Under the pieces are notes generated by a model that saw nothing but the letters and a program-made list of their open reading frames with translations, made no database searches and was not told the DNA's origin. Positions 33,354 to 42,142 of a DNA stretch of 42,359 bases are shown piece by piece; the stretch's first letter is position 1; each line of letters begins with the position of its first letter. The stretch is from CAZFDE01 sp964517795 (GTDB lineage: Bacteria; Planctomycetota; Phycisphaerae; Sedimentisphaerales; Anaerobacaceae): assembly GCA_964517795.1 (NCBI GenBank), contig CAZFDE010000017.1, positions 1 to 42,359 on the forward strand. The letters are read 5' to 3'. Made by a program: the position numbers and the translations under genes.

Positions 33354-34350
33354 AGAAAAAATAAAAGCATTTGTCCCGAAAAAAATGCGGCCGATGTGCG
33401 GGTCGATTTACATGTTTTTCAGCATGATCGCGCATTACATCTACGATTTCGGGCGATATTGGCGGTTCTCGGCCACACGCCAATCATACCGGTGTTACAA
33501 CATATTGGAATCGCGCATCATCGCTCATTGCCATACCATTGAAAAAGGATTCTCGCTGCCGCAGGTCAAACCGCAATTCGGCGCAAAAACCCTTGACGAT
33601 CTTTTTGATTTATTGGATACCTATATCGAGTACGGATTCCCCAGAGACCGTTACGCCTTTCAATATGCTGTTTCATGCCTGAAAGATTATGCGCGTTATT
33701 TCGACCTGAGCGACGATAAAAATCACAAAGTGATTGACCGGTTGAACCGGTTGGACACAAAAGGCTGCTACGATGCTGCGCCTTGTATATTGTTTAAGAA
33801 ACAGCAAATGATCGAACAGGCACGAGGCGATTTTCTGACATTCAGTCAAAGTCGCCACAGTATCCGAACATTTTCAGATGAACCCGTATCGATGGAAATA
33901 TTAAGGCAGGCCGTTCATATTGCCCAAAAAGCGCCGTCTGTTTGCAACCGGCAGGCGGCCCGGGTTTATGTGGTTCGCGACAAACCGAACATTCAGGAGG
34001 TACTTGCACACCAGAAAGGCAACAGGGGGTTCGGCCACATGGTCGATAAACTGATCATTGTCACGGCGGACCTGGCCTCGTTTTACGGCCCCGGTGAGAG
34101 AAATCAGGCCTATGTGGATGCGGGATTGTTTGCGATGTCCCTTTTGCTGAGTTTACATTACAAAGGACTGGCCGTCTGTACGCTGAACTGGTGCACATCG
34201 AAAAAAAACGATGTATTTCTGCGAAAGGCGGTCAATATCAATGAATCAGAAAATATTATTCTGTTGCTGGCGGTCGGCAATTATGCGGATACTTTTTACG
34301 TGGCTAAATCGCCCAGAAAACCGCTGGATGAAATATTTCATGTCGTCTAA
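33346..34350 (+). CDS. Nitroreductase-family protein with long N-terminal extension
   Basis: 334 residues. Residues about 175-334 form a nitroreductase (FMN) domain: SRHSIRTFSDEPVS with the family SxRxF motif, APSVCNRQAARVYVV, and GLFAMSLLLSLHYKGLAVC. The first 170 residues (HTIEKGFSLPQVKPQFGA and onward) are an extension seen in polysaccharide-cluster members of this family. Its start overlaps the pyruvyl transferase gene by eight bases. The reaction is unknown; a sugar-modifying or redox role is inference. Confidence 0.85.
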   Translation: MVKEKIKAFVPKKMRPMCGSIYMFFSMIAHYIYDFGRYWRFSATRQSYRCYNILESRIIAHCHTIEKGFSLPQVKPQFGAKTLDDLFDLLDTYIEYGFPRDRYAFQYAVSCLKDYARYFDLSDDKNHKVIDRLNRLDTKGCYDAAPCILFKKQQMIEQARGDFLTFSQSRHSIRTFSDEPVSMEILRQAVHIAQKAPSVCNRQAARVYVVRDKPNIQEVLAHQKGNRGFGHMVDKLIIVTADLASFYGPGERNQAYVDAGLFAMSLLLSLHYKGLAVCTLNWCTSKKNDVFLRKAVNINESENIILLLAVGNYADTFYVAKSPRKPLDEIFHVV

Positions 34351-34388
34351 GCAACCAATAACAGGCTCAGGACAAGGTTTTCATTAAG

Positions 34389-35291
34389 ATGAATAATGTA
34401 TTACCCACGTTTTTAGTCGTTGGTGCGGCCCGGTGCGGCACGACCTCACTGTTCAATTATTTGAACCAGCATCCGGATATATTTATCCCCGACCGAAAAG
34501 AATGCCGTTTTTTTTCCCAAATGCCAGGGACGTTTGAGGGCCCCGGCGCCGATTATCAAAATGATGTCATCCCTGACATCGAAGCGTATAAACAGTTATT
34601 TGTCCCGGGAAAGGACGCCGTCGCCAGGGGTGATATTTCCAACGACTATCTGTTTTACTACGAGCAAAGCATTGATAATATCAAAAAGTATCTTGGCGAT
34701 GATATCAAAATTATCATTATCCTGCGAAATCCGGTCGAGCGTGCCTATTCCAATTATATGCAGCACGTAAAAAACGATTGGGAGCCCCTTTCCTTTGAAG
34801 AAGCGCTGCAGGCCGAAAACGACCGGATTAGCTGTAACTGGGCCTGGCCTTTTTACTACACCCGCGTCAGCCGCTATACCGAATCGGTTGATGCGTATTT
34901 AAATAGTTTCAACCGGGTTCGGGTTTACCGCTTCGAGGATATATTCAAACCCGATGTAAAGCTGACAAGCCTGCTGCAATTTATTGGTGTTGATCCGGAT
35001 ATCCGGATGAAGACGGACCGACGATACAACATTTCCGGGGTCCCCAAAAACAAATTTGCAAAAGTGATGATAAACAGCTATCGGCGCATCAAACCCGCCG
35101 CCGAACCGGTGCTCAAACAGGTTCTGCCGGAAAAAACCCGAATGGCTGTCAAACAGCGATTGACCAAAAAGGGCACAAAACCGGTCCCGGTCAATCCCGA
35201 AACCAAAAAAAAGCTTCAGGCTCGATTTTCAGATGATATACAGGCTTTAAGCCGGCTGCTCGATCGCGATCTCAGCGGGTGGCTCGAATAA
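34389..35291 (+). CDS. PAPS-dependent sulfotransferase
   Basis: 300 residues. The 5'-phosphosulfate loop is VVGAARCGTTSLFNYL (about 8-23) and the 3'-phosphate motif is IIILRNPVERAYSNYM (about 107-122). It transfers sulfate from PAPS to a hydroxyl. Inside a polysaccharide operon that also carries the PAPS-making enzyme, the polymer or its lipid-linked unit is the likely acceptor. The gene starts 38 bp after the nitroreductase stop. Confidence 0.93.
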   Translation: MNNVLPTFLVVGAARCGTTSLFNYLNQHPDIFIPDRKECRFFSQMPGTFEGPGADYQNDVIPDIEAYKQLFVPGKDAVARGDISNDYLFYYEQSIDNIKKYLGDDIKIIIILRNPVERAYSNYMQHVKNDWEPLSFEEALQAENDRISCNWAWPFYYTRVSRYTESVDAYLNSFNRVRVYRFEDIFKPDVKLTSLLQFIGVDPDIRMKTDRRYNISGVPKNKFAKVMINSYRRIKPAAEPVLKQVLPEKTRMAVKQRLTKKGTKPVPVNPETKKKLQARFSDDIQALSRLLDRDLSGWLE

Positions 35292-35340
35292 ATTCGAACA
35301 GCGATGAAACGAAAGATATGATTGAAAGATACGAGATAAA

Positions 35341-36750
35341 ATGATTGCCGCCTTGGTCGAACACAGAGCGTCCTATGATAATTTTATCCAATTCTTCCGG
35401 TCCGGCTTTGGATGGGATCATATTCCAATCTATCTTGGGTTTCTGGTATTAATCGGGTTATTCATCTATGTCTCTCAATCCCGCCAGAGTATCCACGTCA
35501 AATGGTTAAGTCTGTATTTTTCAACATCCCTTTTTACCAATTATGCGTACCAATTCCATCGCGCACGATTATTCGATTTTATCGGGATTGGGATCACGCT
35601 CATGACGGGTGTGATCCTCTTAAAAGCCAAGCTCAAATTATGGTTTTGCGAAAAAGTGATGTTCGTTATTATTATGGTGTTATTTGTCCACACGCTGATT
35701 TTATATGGATTGGGCTATTTGCATGAATATGGCGGCGGGGCGTCCGTATTCGCTGGACGATTGATCATGATTGTCAGGGCGTTGGTGTTATTCTTTGTGA
35801 TCCTATATTTCACTAATTTTGTCAGCAATGAATCGCAGATTGCGTTTATCGTTTCGACATTCAAGTACACCGGCTTGGCGGCCCTGATGATCATGCTGGT
35901 TCAGGAGATCCTTTTTTTCCAACTCGGCGTCTCGACCGTGGGCTTATATCAGGCCACTGCCTTTATCCCGATTCCTCGCTTCGGCTCGATTTCGGTCGAG
36001 GGCGGCCATTTTGGCAGGCTGATCCCGGTCTTTCTTTTCTACTGTATCACGCAGAAACAATATGGCTTGAAAATCGGACTCGGTTTTTTAGCGCTCTTGC
36101 TGATTGCATTCAGCAATATTTCAGGCTCGCTCTATGGATATTTGTTCTTTATATTTGCCGGCTTGTTTATCGCAGACCGATATTTTTTCAGAATCAAAAA
36201 CAGTCATCTTTTTCTGTTGTTTATCGCCGGTGCAGGGCTGGGAATAGCGTTTTACTTTTATGATTATGCGATGTTATTTTTTACAAAAATCGATGATTTG
36301 ATGTTTTCGGCCGGCCGAAACGGCTTGTATATCCCCAATCGCAGTATCGCTTTTCTGCCCAAGGCATTGGCCGCATTTCCCCTGGGGATCGGCTTTGGCG
36401 TTTCGGATCGGGCATTGCCGGACGGCACATATACCGATATGGGGTTATATGCGATAATTTCACAGTTATCCGTGTTGTCGGTGCTCATCTTGTTTTTCTT
36501 TGTGTTTTACTGGCGGTATCTGCTTTCACGGTTTCGAAAATATAAAACGACTCTGCTGAACAAAGCATACGCGCCGCATGCACTGGTGATGGTCTTGGCA
36601 ACCCCATTGATCTTCTTATTCGATGTGGTCTGGTTGTATCCGGGCTACGTACTGCCGTTTTTGATTCTTTTGGTTTATATCAAGAATGACTGTCAGGGCC
36701 GATTTGCCGTAGCGCCATCAATGGGCCAATTAGCCTGTCTGGCAGAATAA
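35341..36750 (+). CDS. Wzy-like polysaccharide polymerase (multi-pass membrane protein)
   Basis: 469 residues with about twelve hydrophobic segments and a large loop around 325-370 (AGRNGLYIPNRSIAFLPKAL). Such proteins have little sequence signature. The assignment rests on topology, on the GFGVSDRALPDGTYTD loop, and on the place in the operon between flippase and glycosyltransferase genes. It would polymerise repeat units on the periplasmic face of the inner membrane. The start at 35341 has a weak GAGATAA upstream. Confidence 0.75.
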   Translation: MIAALVEHRASYDNFIQFFRSGFGWDHIPIYLGFLVLIGLFIYVSQSRQSIHVKWLSLYFSTSLFTNYAYQFHRARLFDFIGIGITLMTGVILLKAKLKLWFCEKVMFVIIMVLFVHTLILYGLGYLHEYGGGASVFAGRLIMIVRALVLFFVILYFTNFVSNESQIAFIVSTFKYTGLAALMIMLVQEILFFQLGVSTVGLYQATAFIPIPRFGSISVEGGHFGRLIPVFLFYCITQKQYGLKIGLGFLALLLIAFSNISGSLYGYLFFIFAGLFIADRYFFRIKNSHLFLLFIAGAGLGIAFYFYDYAMLFFTKIDDLMFSAGRNGLYIPNRSIAFLPKALAAFPLGIGFGVSDRALPDGTYTDMGLYAIISQLSVLSVLILFFFVFYWRYLLSRFRKYKTTLLNKAYAPHALVMVLATPLIFLFDVVWLYPGYVLPFLILLVYIKNDCQGRFAVAPSMGQLACLAE

Positions 36751-36757
36751 TGACATC

Positions 36758-37987
36758 ATGATCGATATATCCCCTCATAAAATCCCGACAGGGCGAAAAA
36801 GGATCATTGCCGCCATTGTGCATTATATCCTCTCTGGGGTATGGTTGTTATCGAAGCCCTTTCACAGGCGGCATGCACCGTCAGATCATCGTTCTTATCG
36901 GGAGATAAAAGATGTGCTTGTGATTCGCCTTGACCGGATTGGCGATATGGTCAATACCGCGCCGGCGCTCAAGATTCTTGCAGAAACATTTCCGCACTGG
37001 AAGATTACGCTGCTTGCCGGTCATTGCTGCGAACCGCTGATGCAGGCCATGCCGTATGTGAAGGATGTCATTTTTTGGGATGCCCCCTGGTTATCGAAAC
37101 AAAATCCATTCAAAGCGTTCAAACAAACATGTGCAGTTATAAAAACCCTCCGGCGTAGCAAATACGAACTTGTGATCGATTTTCGCGGGGATTTTCGAAA
37201 TATTATCCTGGCATACCTGGTGGGTATCCCGCACCGTGTGGGATTCGATATCACGGGATGCGGTTTTCTGCTGACCGATCCGGTGGAACATGACGACGAT
37301 CATCATAATGTCAGTCTGGCGAAAAAGGTCGTCCATCATTTTGTTCCGAATGCTACTTTTGATCATACCGGCGCTTTGGTGCTCTCTGAGAATGATTTTC
37401 AACAGGTTAACACGATCCTTGCCCCTGCAATAGGCCGCCCATCGATACCGCTTGTTGTTATACATCCATCTGCGCGATGGGCGCAAAGACAGTGGAGTCC
37501 CAAAAAATACGCCTACATTTGCGATTGGATCGCCGATCAGTATAACGCAACGGTTGTCATGACCGGAACGAAACAGGATGTTCCGCTGGTGGATCAAATT
37601 GCATCGATGACGACGCATAAACCGATCATTATGGCCGGACAATTATCGCTGACCGAATTTCTTGCCTTGCTTGAGCAAGCCTCATTTTTTATCGGGGTCG
37701 ATTCGGGCCCGATGCATATGGCGGCCGCCGTGGATACGCCGGCAATCGCCCTTTTGGGGCCTGCATTGCCGCAAAGTGTCGGCCCGATCGGCAAAAACCA
37801 TATCATCATTACAGCTCAACAGCACTTTTCATGTGCACCCTGTGCACAGAAAAAATGTAAAAAAGCCGGGCATAGCTGTATGGATGCGATTACTGTTGAC
37901 GATGTGTGCCAAGCAATTGAAACGCAAGTTAATAGAATAAACAATGAGAAGTCAGCTATCAGGAAAACGCAAAAAAATCTGGTGTGA
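36758..37987 (+). CDS. Glycosyltransferase family 9 (heptosyltransferase-like)
   Basis: 409 residues. The N-terminal Rossmann fold has VLVIRLDRIGDMVNTAPALK, the family start. The C-terminal donor-binding fold has VVIHPSARWAQRQWSPKKY and FFIGVDSGPMHMAAAVDTPA, then ALLGP. A cysteine-rich tail (CAPCAQKKCKKAGHSC) is common in the family. It would transfer a sugar in the cytoplasm during repeat-unit assembly; the donor is unknown. The stop overlaps the next gene's first in-frame GTG. Confidence 0.9.
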   Translation: MIDISPHKIPTGRKRIIAAIVHYILSGVWLLSKPFHRRHAPSDHRSYREIKDVLVIRLDRIGDMVNTAPALKILAETFPHWKITLLAGHCCEPLMQAMPYVKDVIFWDAPWLSKQNPFKAFKQTCAVIKTLRRSKYELVIDFRGDFRNIILAYLVGIPHRVGFDITGCGFLLTDPVEHDDDHHNVSLAKKVVHHFVPNATFDHTGALVLSENDFQQVNTILAPAIGRPSIPLVVIHPSARWAQRQWSPKKYAYICDWIADQYNATVVMTGTKQDVPLVDQIASMTTHKPIIMAGQLSLTEFLALLEQASFFIGVDSGPMHMAAAVDTPAIALLGPALPQSVGPIGKNHIIITAQQHFSCAPCAQKKCKKAGHSCMDAITVDDVCQAIETQVNRINNEKSAIRKTQKNLV

Positions 37988-37992
37988 TCGAA

Positions 37993-39525
37993 ATGGATAG
38001 TTCCAACAGAATGATGATGGATAGTGAAAGTACGGCACAAAACGATGCCGTGAAAGTCATGTTGATCGATCCGCCGTTTTATAAAATCCTTGGATTTTAC
38101 AATCGGTATTTTCCTTTTGCGATCGCGTCGATCGGTACATTTTTAAGACGTCAGGGATTAAATGTGCTTGTTTACGATGCCGACCGGCTTGTGGAGATGA
38201 AAAAAACAAATCATACCCGTCTCAGTGATGCGTATGAAGACTATCTGCGATGTCTGAATGATCCGAATGACCCGGTTTGGCAGGAGGTCAGCCAGACGAT
38301 CTCGCAATTTGATCCTGATCTGGTCGGAATTTCGATCTGGACGACCTATGCCGCATCTGCATTCAAAGTTGCTCAGCTTTGCAAAAAGGCGGCACCGTCC
38401 ATTAAAGTGGTTATGGGCGGCCCGCATGCCAATGCAAAAGATGATGAAATTTTGAAAATATGCCCCGATGTAGATTTTGTCATCCGAGGGCCGGGCGAGA
38501 AACCTTTGCTGGAACTGGCCCGTGCCTTACGATCACCGAACCAGGCTCATACAGCGATCCCGGGTTTGTCATTTCGGTCGAATAGTCAAATTCAAAGAAA
38601 TGCAATTTCATCAAATGACGTGAATAATAATACCTATCCCGACCGTTCCATACTGCTCAATGAAAATCAGTATAATTCCGAAGACATGGGGCTGATCATG
38701 TCGAGTACGGGATGTCCGTTCGACTGTTCATATTGTGCCACCCATACCCGGCATGTGGATTATCGCCCGATCGAAAATGTGATTGGTGAAATCGAAGAGG
38801 TTAAAGAGAAATATCATACGATCCATTTCACCATCAAAGACGACTCATTTACCGTGAATAAAAAACGTGTTGCAGGATTTTGTCAATCCCTGATGGATCG
38901 TAATTTAAAGATATCATGGGATTGCAATACCCGTGTCGGGTTGGTGAATCAACCGCTTCTGTTAATGATGAAGCGAGCCGGATGCAATGGGATCAAGGTG
39001 GGGATCGAGTCCGGAAGCGAACGGATTCTGCGGTTGATGAATAAGCAGATTACCCTTGAACAAATTAGGCAGACGGCCCGATTATTCCGTGAGACAAAAA
39101 TATATTGGACTGGCTATTTTATGATCGGCGTTCCTTCGCAAACGCCCGATGAAATGCTTAAAACACTGAATTTCATGAGGCAGATCCGGCCGGATTTCGC
39201 ATCGATCTCGATCTATGAGCCGTTTCCGGGAACGGACATGTTTCAATTGGGTCTGGAGAAAGGTCTGACCAAACCGGATATGAGGCTCAATGAGTATTTC
39301 ACGCTGCCGCCTCATCATTATTATAAGAAAGACCCGCAACAGCAAGTGGATACAATGACGGCAAGTGAATTTCAGAAATTAGCTCAATATATTAAAAGCG
39401 AGTTTCACATCTACAACCGTAACCATTGGAGACTGCTCAAGAGAGCCAGGTCCAGAATAGCGATCTATCGGCACAAGCCCAATGTCATTTGTCGCGATTT
39501 GAAGATGTATCTGAGTTGGCGGTAA
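37993..39525 (+). CDS. B12-binding-domain radical SAM protein
   Basis: 510 residues from the ATG at 37993; a GTG at 37984, overlapping the preceding stop, is possible. The N-terminal Rossmann-type cobalamin domain has VMLIDPPFYK and VVMGGPHANAKDDEIL, then VDFVIRGPGEKPLLEL, but no DxHxxG motif. The radical SAM core starts at GCPFDCSYCATH (CxxxCxxC, about 240), followed by GIKVGIESGSERILRLMNKQ. Family members methylate unactivated carbons or rearrange them. In a polysaccharide operon a sugar or lipid substrate is likely but not shown. Confidence 0.92.
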   Translation: MDSSNRMMMDSESTAQNDAVKVMLIDPPFYKILGFYNRYFPFAIASIGTFLRRQGLNVLVYDADRLVEMKKTNHTRLSDAYEDYLRCLNDPNDPVWQEVSQTISQFDPDLVGISIWTTYAASAFKVAQLCKKAAPSIKVVMGGPHANAKDDEILKICPDVDFVIRGPGEKPLLELARALRSPNQAHTAIPGLSFRSNSQIQRNAISSNDVNNNTYPDRSILLNENQYNSEDMGLIMSSTGCPFDCSYCATHTRHVDYRPIENVIGEIEEVKEKYHTIHFTIKDDSFTVNKKRVAGFCQSLMDRNLKISWDCNTRVGLVNQPLLLMMKRAGCNGIKVGIESGSERILRLMNKQITLEQIRQTARLFRETKIYWTGYFMIGVPSQTPDEMLKTLNFMRQIRPDFASISIYEPFPGTDMFQLGLEKGLTKPDMRLNEYFTLPPHHYYKKDPQQQVDTMTASEFQKLAQYIKSEFHIYNRNHWRLLKRARSRIAIYRHKPNVICRDLKMYLSWR

Positions 39526-39544
39526 ATGCAGCGAAAGTAATCCG

Positions 39545-40282
39545 GTGAAGATTTCGGTCGTCACAGTATGTTTGAATGCACAGTCATTGATTGAGCAGAC
39601 GATCCGTTCGGTGCTTTCTCAGACCGATGCGGATTTGGAACACATCATTATTGACGGTCATTCGACAGATCGAACAATGGATGTTGTCAATCGGTATCGT
39701 TCTCGGCTGGCAACGATCGTTTCGCAGCCGGATGGGGGTATTTATGATGCGATGAACAAAGGCATTGGATTGAGCCGTGGCGATGCAATCGGCTTTTTGA
39801 ATGCGGGCGATTACTTTGCCGATGATGGTGTCATTGACAGGATCGCCCGGGCGTTGAGCTCGGCCGATTGCTGTTACGGTGACCTGGAATTTTATGATCC
39901 GATCGATCCAGTCAAAACAGTCCGAAAATGGAAATCGCAGCCCTACGAACACTCGCTGTTTGTCAAAGGATGGCATCCGCCGCATCCGACGTTTTTTGCC
40001 AAAAAGAAACTGTTTGAGCAATACGGAGTATTTGACACGAATTATAATATCAGTGCGGATTATGATCTGATGCTGCGGTTCCTGAAAAAGAATAATGTGT
40101 CATCGACCTATATCCCGCATGTTTTGGTTCGGATGAGAAACGGTGGCGTCAGCAATAGAAACTTAAAACAAATCGTCAAAGCGAATATCGAATGCCTCGG
40201 CGCGTGGAAAAAATACGGCCTTAAAGCCAATCCGATGATTATCGTGAGAAAGTTGGCATATAAAGTGAAACAATGCGTATAG
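39545..40282 (+). CDS. Glycosyltransferase family 2
   Basis: 245 residues from a GTG. The N-terminus KISVVTVCLNAQSLIEQTIR and DGHSTDRTMDVV, then SQPDGGIYDAMNKGIGLSRG and FLNAGDYFADDG, are textbook for the WcaA/colanic-acid-type GT2 group; HPTFFAKKKLFEQYG follows. It would add one sugar to the lipid-linked unit from the cytoplasmic side. It lies 19 bp after the radical SAM gene. Confidence 0.93.
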   Translation: MKISVVTVCLNAQSLIEQTIRSVLSQTDADLEHIIIDGHSTDRTMDVVNRYRSRLATIVSQPDGGIYDAMNKGIGLSRGDAIGFLNAGDYFADDGVIDRIARALSSADCCYGDLEFYDPIDPVKTVRKWKSQPYEHSLFVKGWHPPHPTFFAKKKLFEQYGVFDTNYNISADYDLMLRFLKKNNVSSTYIPHVLVRMRNGGVSNRNLKQIVKANIECLGAWKKYGLKANPMIIVRKLAYKVKQCV

Positions 40283-40316
40283 CACCTAAAAGAATAAAGA
40301 TAAACGGAGTAGAACA

Positions 40317-41270
40317 ATGAAGCGAATTTTGGTAACCGGCGGATCCGGATTTATCGGCTCTCATTTATGTGAACGTTTGCTCGCTGAAAAAGATGATGTG
40401 CTCTGTGTGGATAATTATTTCACGGGCAGAAAACAGAATATCGCCCATCTGCTTGACCATCCCTATTTCGAAGCGATGCGGCACGATATTACATTTCCGT
40501 TATATGTTGAAGTCGATCAGATCTATAATCTGGCCTGCCCGGCGTCGCCGATTCATTATCAATTTGATCCTGTTCAGACCACCAAAACCAGTGTCCACGG
40601 CGCGATCAATATGCTTGGCCTGGCTAAACGGATCAAAGCCAGAATCTTTCAGGCATCCACCAGTGAAGTGTACGGCGATCCGGATGTGCACCCGCAAAAT
40701 GAAACGTATTGGGGCCATGTCAATCCCATCGGCCCTCGAAGTTGCTATGATGAAGGCAAACGCTGCGCCGAGACGCTTTTTTTCGATTATTACCGCCAGC
40801 ATGATCTCTCCATCAAAGTCGCTCGGATATTCAACACCTATGGGCCTCGGATGCACCCCAATGACGGCCGCGTTGTTTCCAATTTTGTGATTCAGGCACT
40901 GACCCATAAGCCGATCACTTTATACGGCGATGGCAAGCAGACACGATCATTCTGCTATGTGGACGATCTGATTGAAGTGATCATACGATTTATGCAGACG
41001 GAAAAAGACTTTACCGGGCCGGTCAATATCGGAAATCCCTCGGAGATCACCATTTCAGAACTTGCCCAAACCATCATTGAATTGACAAATTCCAAATCAG
41101 AAATAATTTACAAACCACTGCCGGCAGACGATCCGCGCCAACGATGTCCGGATATAGACTTGGCAAAAACAAAGCTGAACTGGAAGCCTGTGGTTCCGCT
41201 TAAAGAGGGACTGAAGAAAACAATTGAGTATTTTGATGCATTACTTCGGTCTGATACTTTTGTCTGCTAA
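40317..41270 (+). CDS. UDP-glucuronate decarboxylase (UDP-xylose synthase)
   Basis: 317 residues, a full-length extended SDR enzyme. NAD-binding GGSGFIGSH (8-16), catalytic Tyr-Lys pair in SCYDEGKR, and the family-specific runs LACPASPIHYQFDPVQT, ASTSEVYGDPDVHPQ and YWGHVNPIGPRSCYDEGKR. It converts UDP-glucuronate to UDP-xylose in the cytoplasm. The precursor enzyme UDP-glucose dehydrogenase is not in the window. It is the last gene before the operon terminator. Confidence 0.95.
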   Translation: MKRILVTGGSGFIGSHLCERLLAEKDDVLCVDNYFTGRKQNIAHLLDHPYFEAMRHDITFPLYVEVDQIYNLACPASPIHYQFDPVQTTKTSVHGAINMLGLAKRIKARIFQASTSEVYGDPDVHPQNETYWGHVNPIGPRSCYDEGKRCAETLFFDYYRQHDLSIKVARIFNTYGPRMHPNDGRVVSNFVIQALTHKPITLYGDGKQTRSFCYVDDLIEVIIRFMQTEKDFTGPVNIGNPSEITISELAQTIIELTNSKSEIIYKPLPADDPRQRCPDIDLAKTKLNWKPVVPLKEGLKKTIEYFDALLRSDTFVC

Positions 41271-41291
41271 AAAGTATTTTAGGACTTCCAT

Positions 41292-41324
41292 AAAAAAAGC
41301 ACCACTGTTAGTGGTGCTTTTTTT
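41292..41324. terminator. Bidirectional terminator ending the polysaccharide operon
   Basis: AAAAAAAGCACCACT and its exact complement form a 15-bp perfect stem around a GTT loop, with T runs on both strands. It lies between the converging decarboxylase and PEP-CTERM-type genes and can serve both. Confidence 0.93.
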
Positions 41325-41345
41325 ATGTGTTTAATTGGTATTAAC

Positions 41346-41972
41346 TTAATTTGTTTTGCGTCTGAAATAACCGACGGCAATCACTCCGATGCTGCTCAAT
41401 AGTAATGCGGACGGGGCCGGCGTATGGACTAATGAGACATTCACATTATCCAGTGCAGGGCCGAACGCGCCTTCTGTTAACGATTCAAAAACAATATCAC
41501 TCTTTTTGTCGATAGCCCTAAACGACCAAGTTTTGGTTGTCCACATCATATTATCTTGGGTTGATCCGGTGACATCGAAGCTGAATATCCCTGTACTGCC
41601 GCCTACAGAAACCTGCAAATCCTTAATCGTGGGCCCGCCCATTGGATTACCGGCCATATCGAAATCCACCGTGTAATCACGTCCGGGAATGGTATCGATC
41701 GTTTGGGTGATACCGCCAGAAATGGCTCCTGACAAATCCAGGCTTCTGACGCCGTCGGATGCTTGCCAGTAATTGCCAATGTAATCGATGCCCCCTGTGG
41801 CAGTCCAGCCATCGATTGCTTCAGAGCCGGCAGAAAACGTCCTGAATTTGTAGATCGTGTTTTGATACGAACTCGATTGTTCGAAGCTGCCATTGATGAT
41901 CAAATTCGCCGAAGCACCGGATGCAATGGTCAGGATCACTAATGCTAAAATTAAATTTCTTAAAGCTCCCAT
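41346..41972 (-). CDS. Secreted DUF642-like protein with PEP-CTERM-type anchor
   Basis: 208 residues. Signal peptide (ending ASGASA) and a beta-sandwich domain beginning NLIINGSFEQ with DGWTATGGIDYIG and SLDLSGAISGGITQTI, as in DUF642/choice-of-anchor C proteins. Residues 184-208 are a sorting tail: PAPSA in place of the usual PEP, a hydrophobic helix (LLLSSIGVIAVGYF) and the basic end RRKTN. Such tails are processed by exosortase, which is often linked to exopolysaccharide loci. GGAGG precedes the ATG. It converges on the polysaccharide operon across the shared terminator. Confidence 0.9.
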   Translation of the reverse strand: MGALRNLILALVILTIASGASANLIINGSFEQSSSYQNTIYKFRTFSAGSEAIDGWTATGGIDYIGNYWQASDGVRSLDLSGAISGGITQTIDTIPGRDYTVDFDMAGNPMGGPTIKDLQVSVGGSTGIFSFDVTGSTQDNMMWTTKTWSFRAIDKKSDIVFESLTEGAFGPALDNVNVSLVHTPAPSALLLSSIGVIAVGYFRRKTN

Positions 41973-42079
41973 TTTTTAATCCTCCAAAAAGTGTTTTTTT
42001 CTCATTTCCATTTGACTATTTTATTATTTAAGCGTAATAATGGGATAATACCCCAAAAACGCACATCATTTCAATGTTT

Positions 42080-42142
42080 CCTATATTAACACATCTTCGA
42101 TTTAAAGTCAATATAAATCTTGCCTATATTAACAATTTTCGA
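42080..42142. repeat. Direct repeat overlapping the promoter of the PEP-CTERM-type gene
   Basis: CCTATATTAACA plus a following TTCGA occurs at 42080-42100 and again at 42123-42142, 43 bp apart (about four helical turns). The first copy contains the -10 element, so this may be a duplicated promoter core or a pair of regulator sites. The rest of the 387-bp end 41973-42359 is very AT-rich and I see no gene in it. Confidence 0.55.
42083..42111 (-). promoter_or_regulatory. Promoter candidate of the PEP-CTERM-type gene
   Basis: On the minus strand TTGACT (42111-42106), a 17-bp spacer and TAATAT (42088-42083). Expected start near 42076, giving a leader of about 100 nt. Confidence 0.6.
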
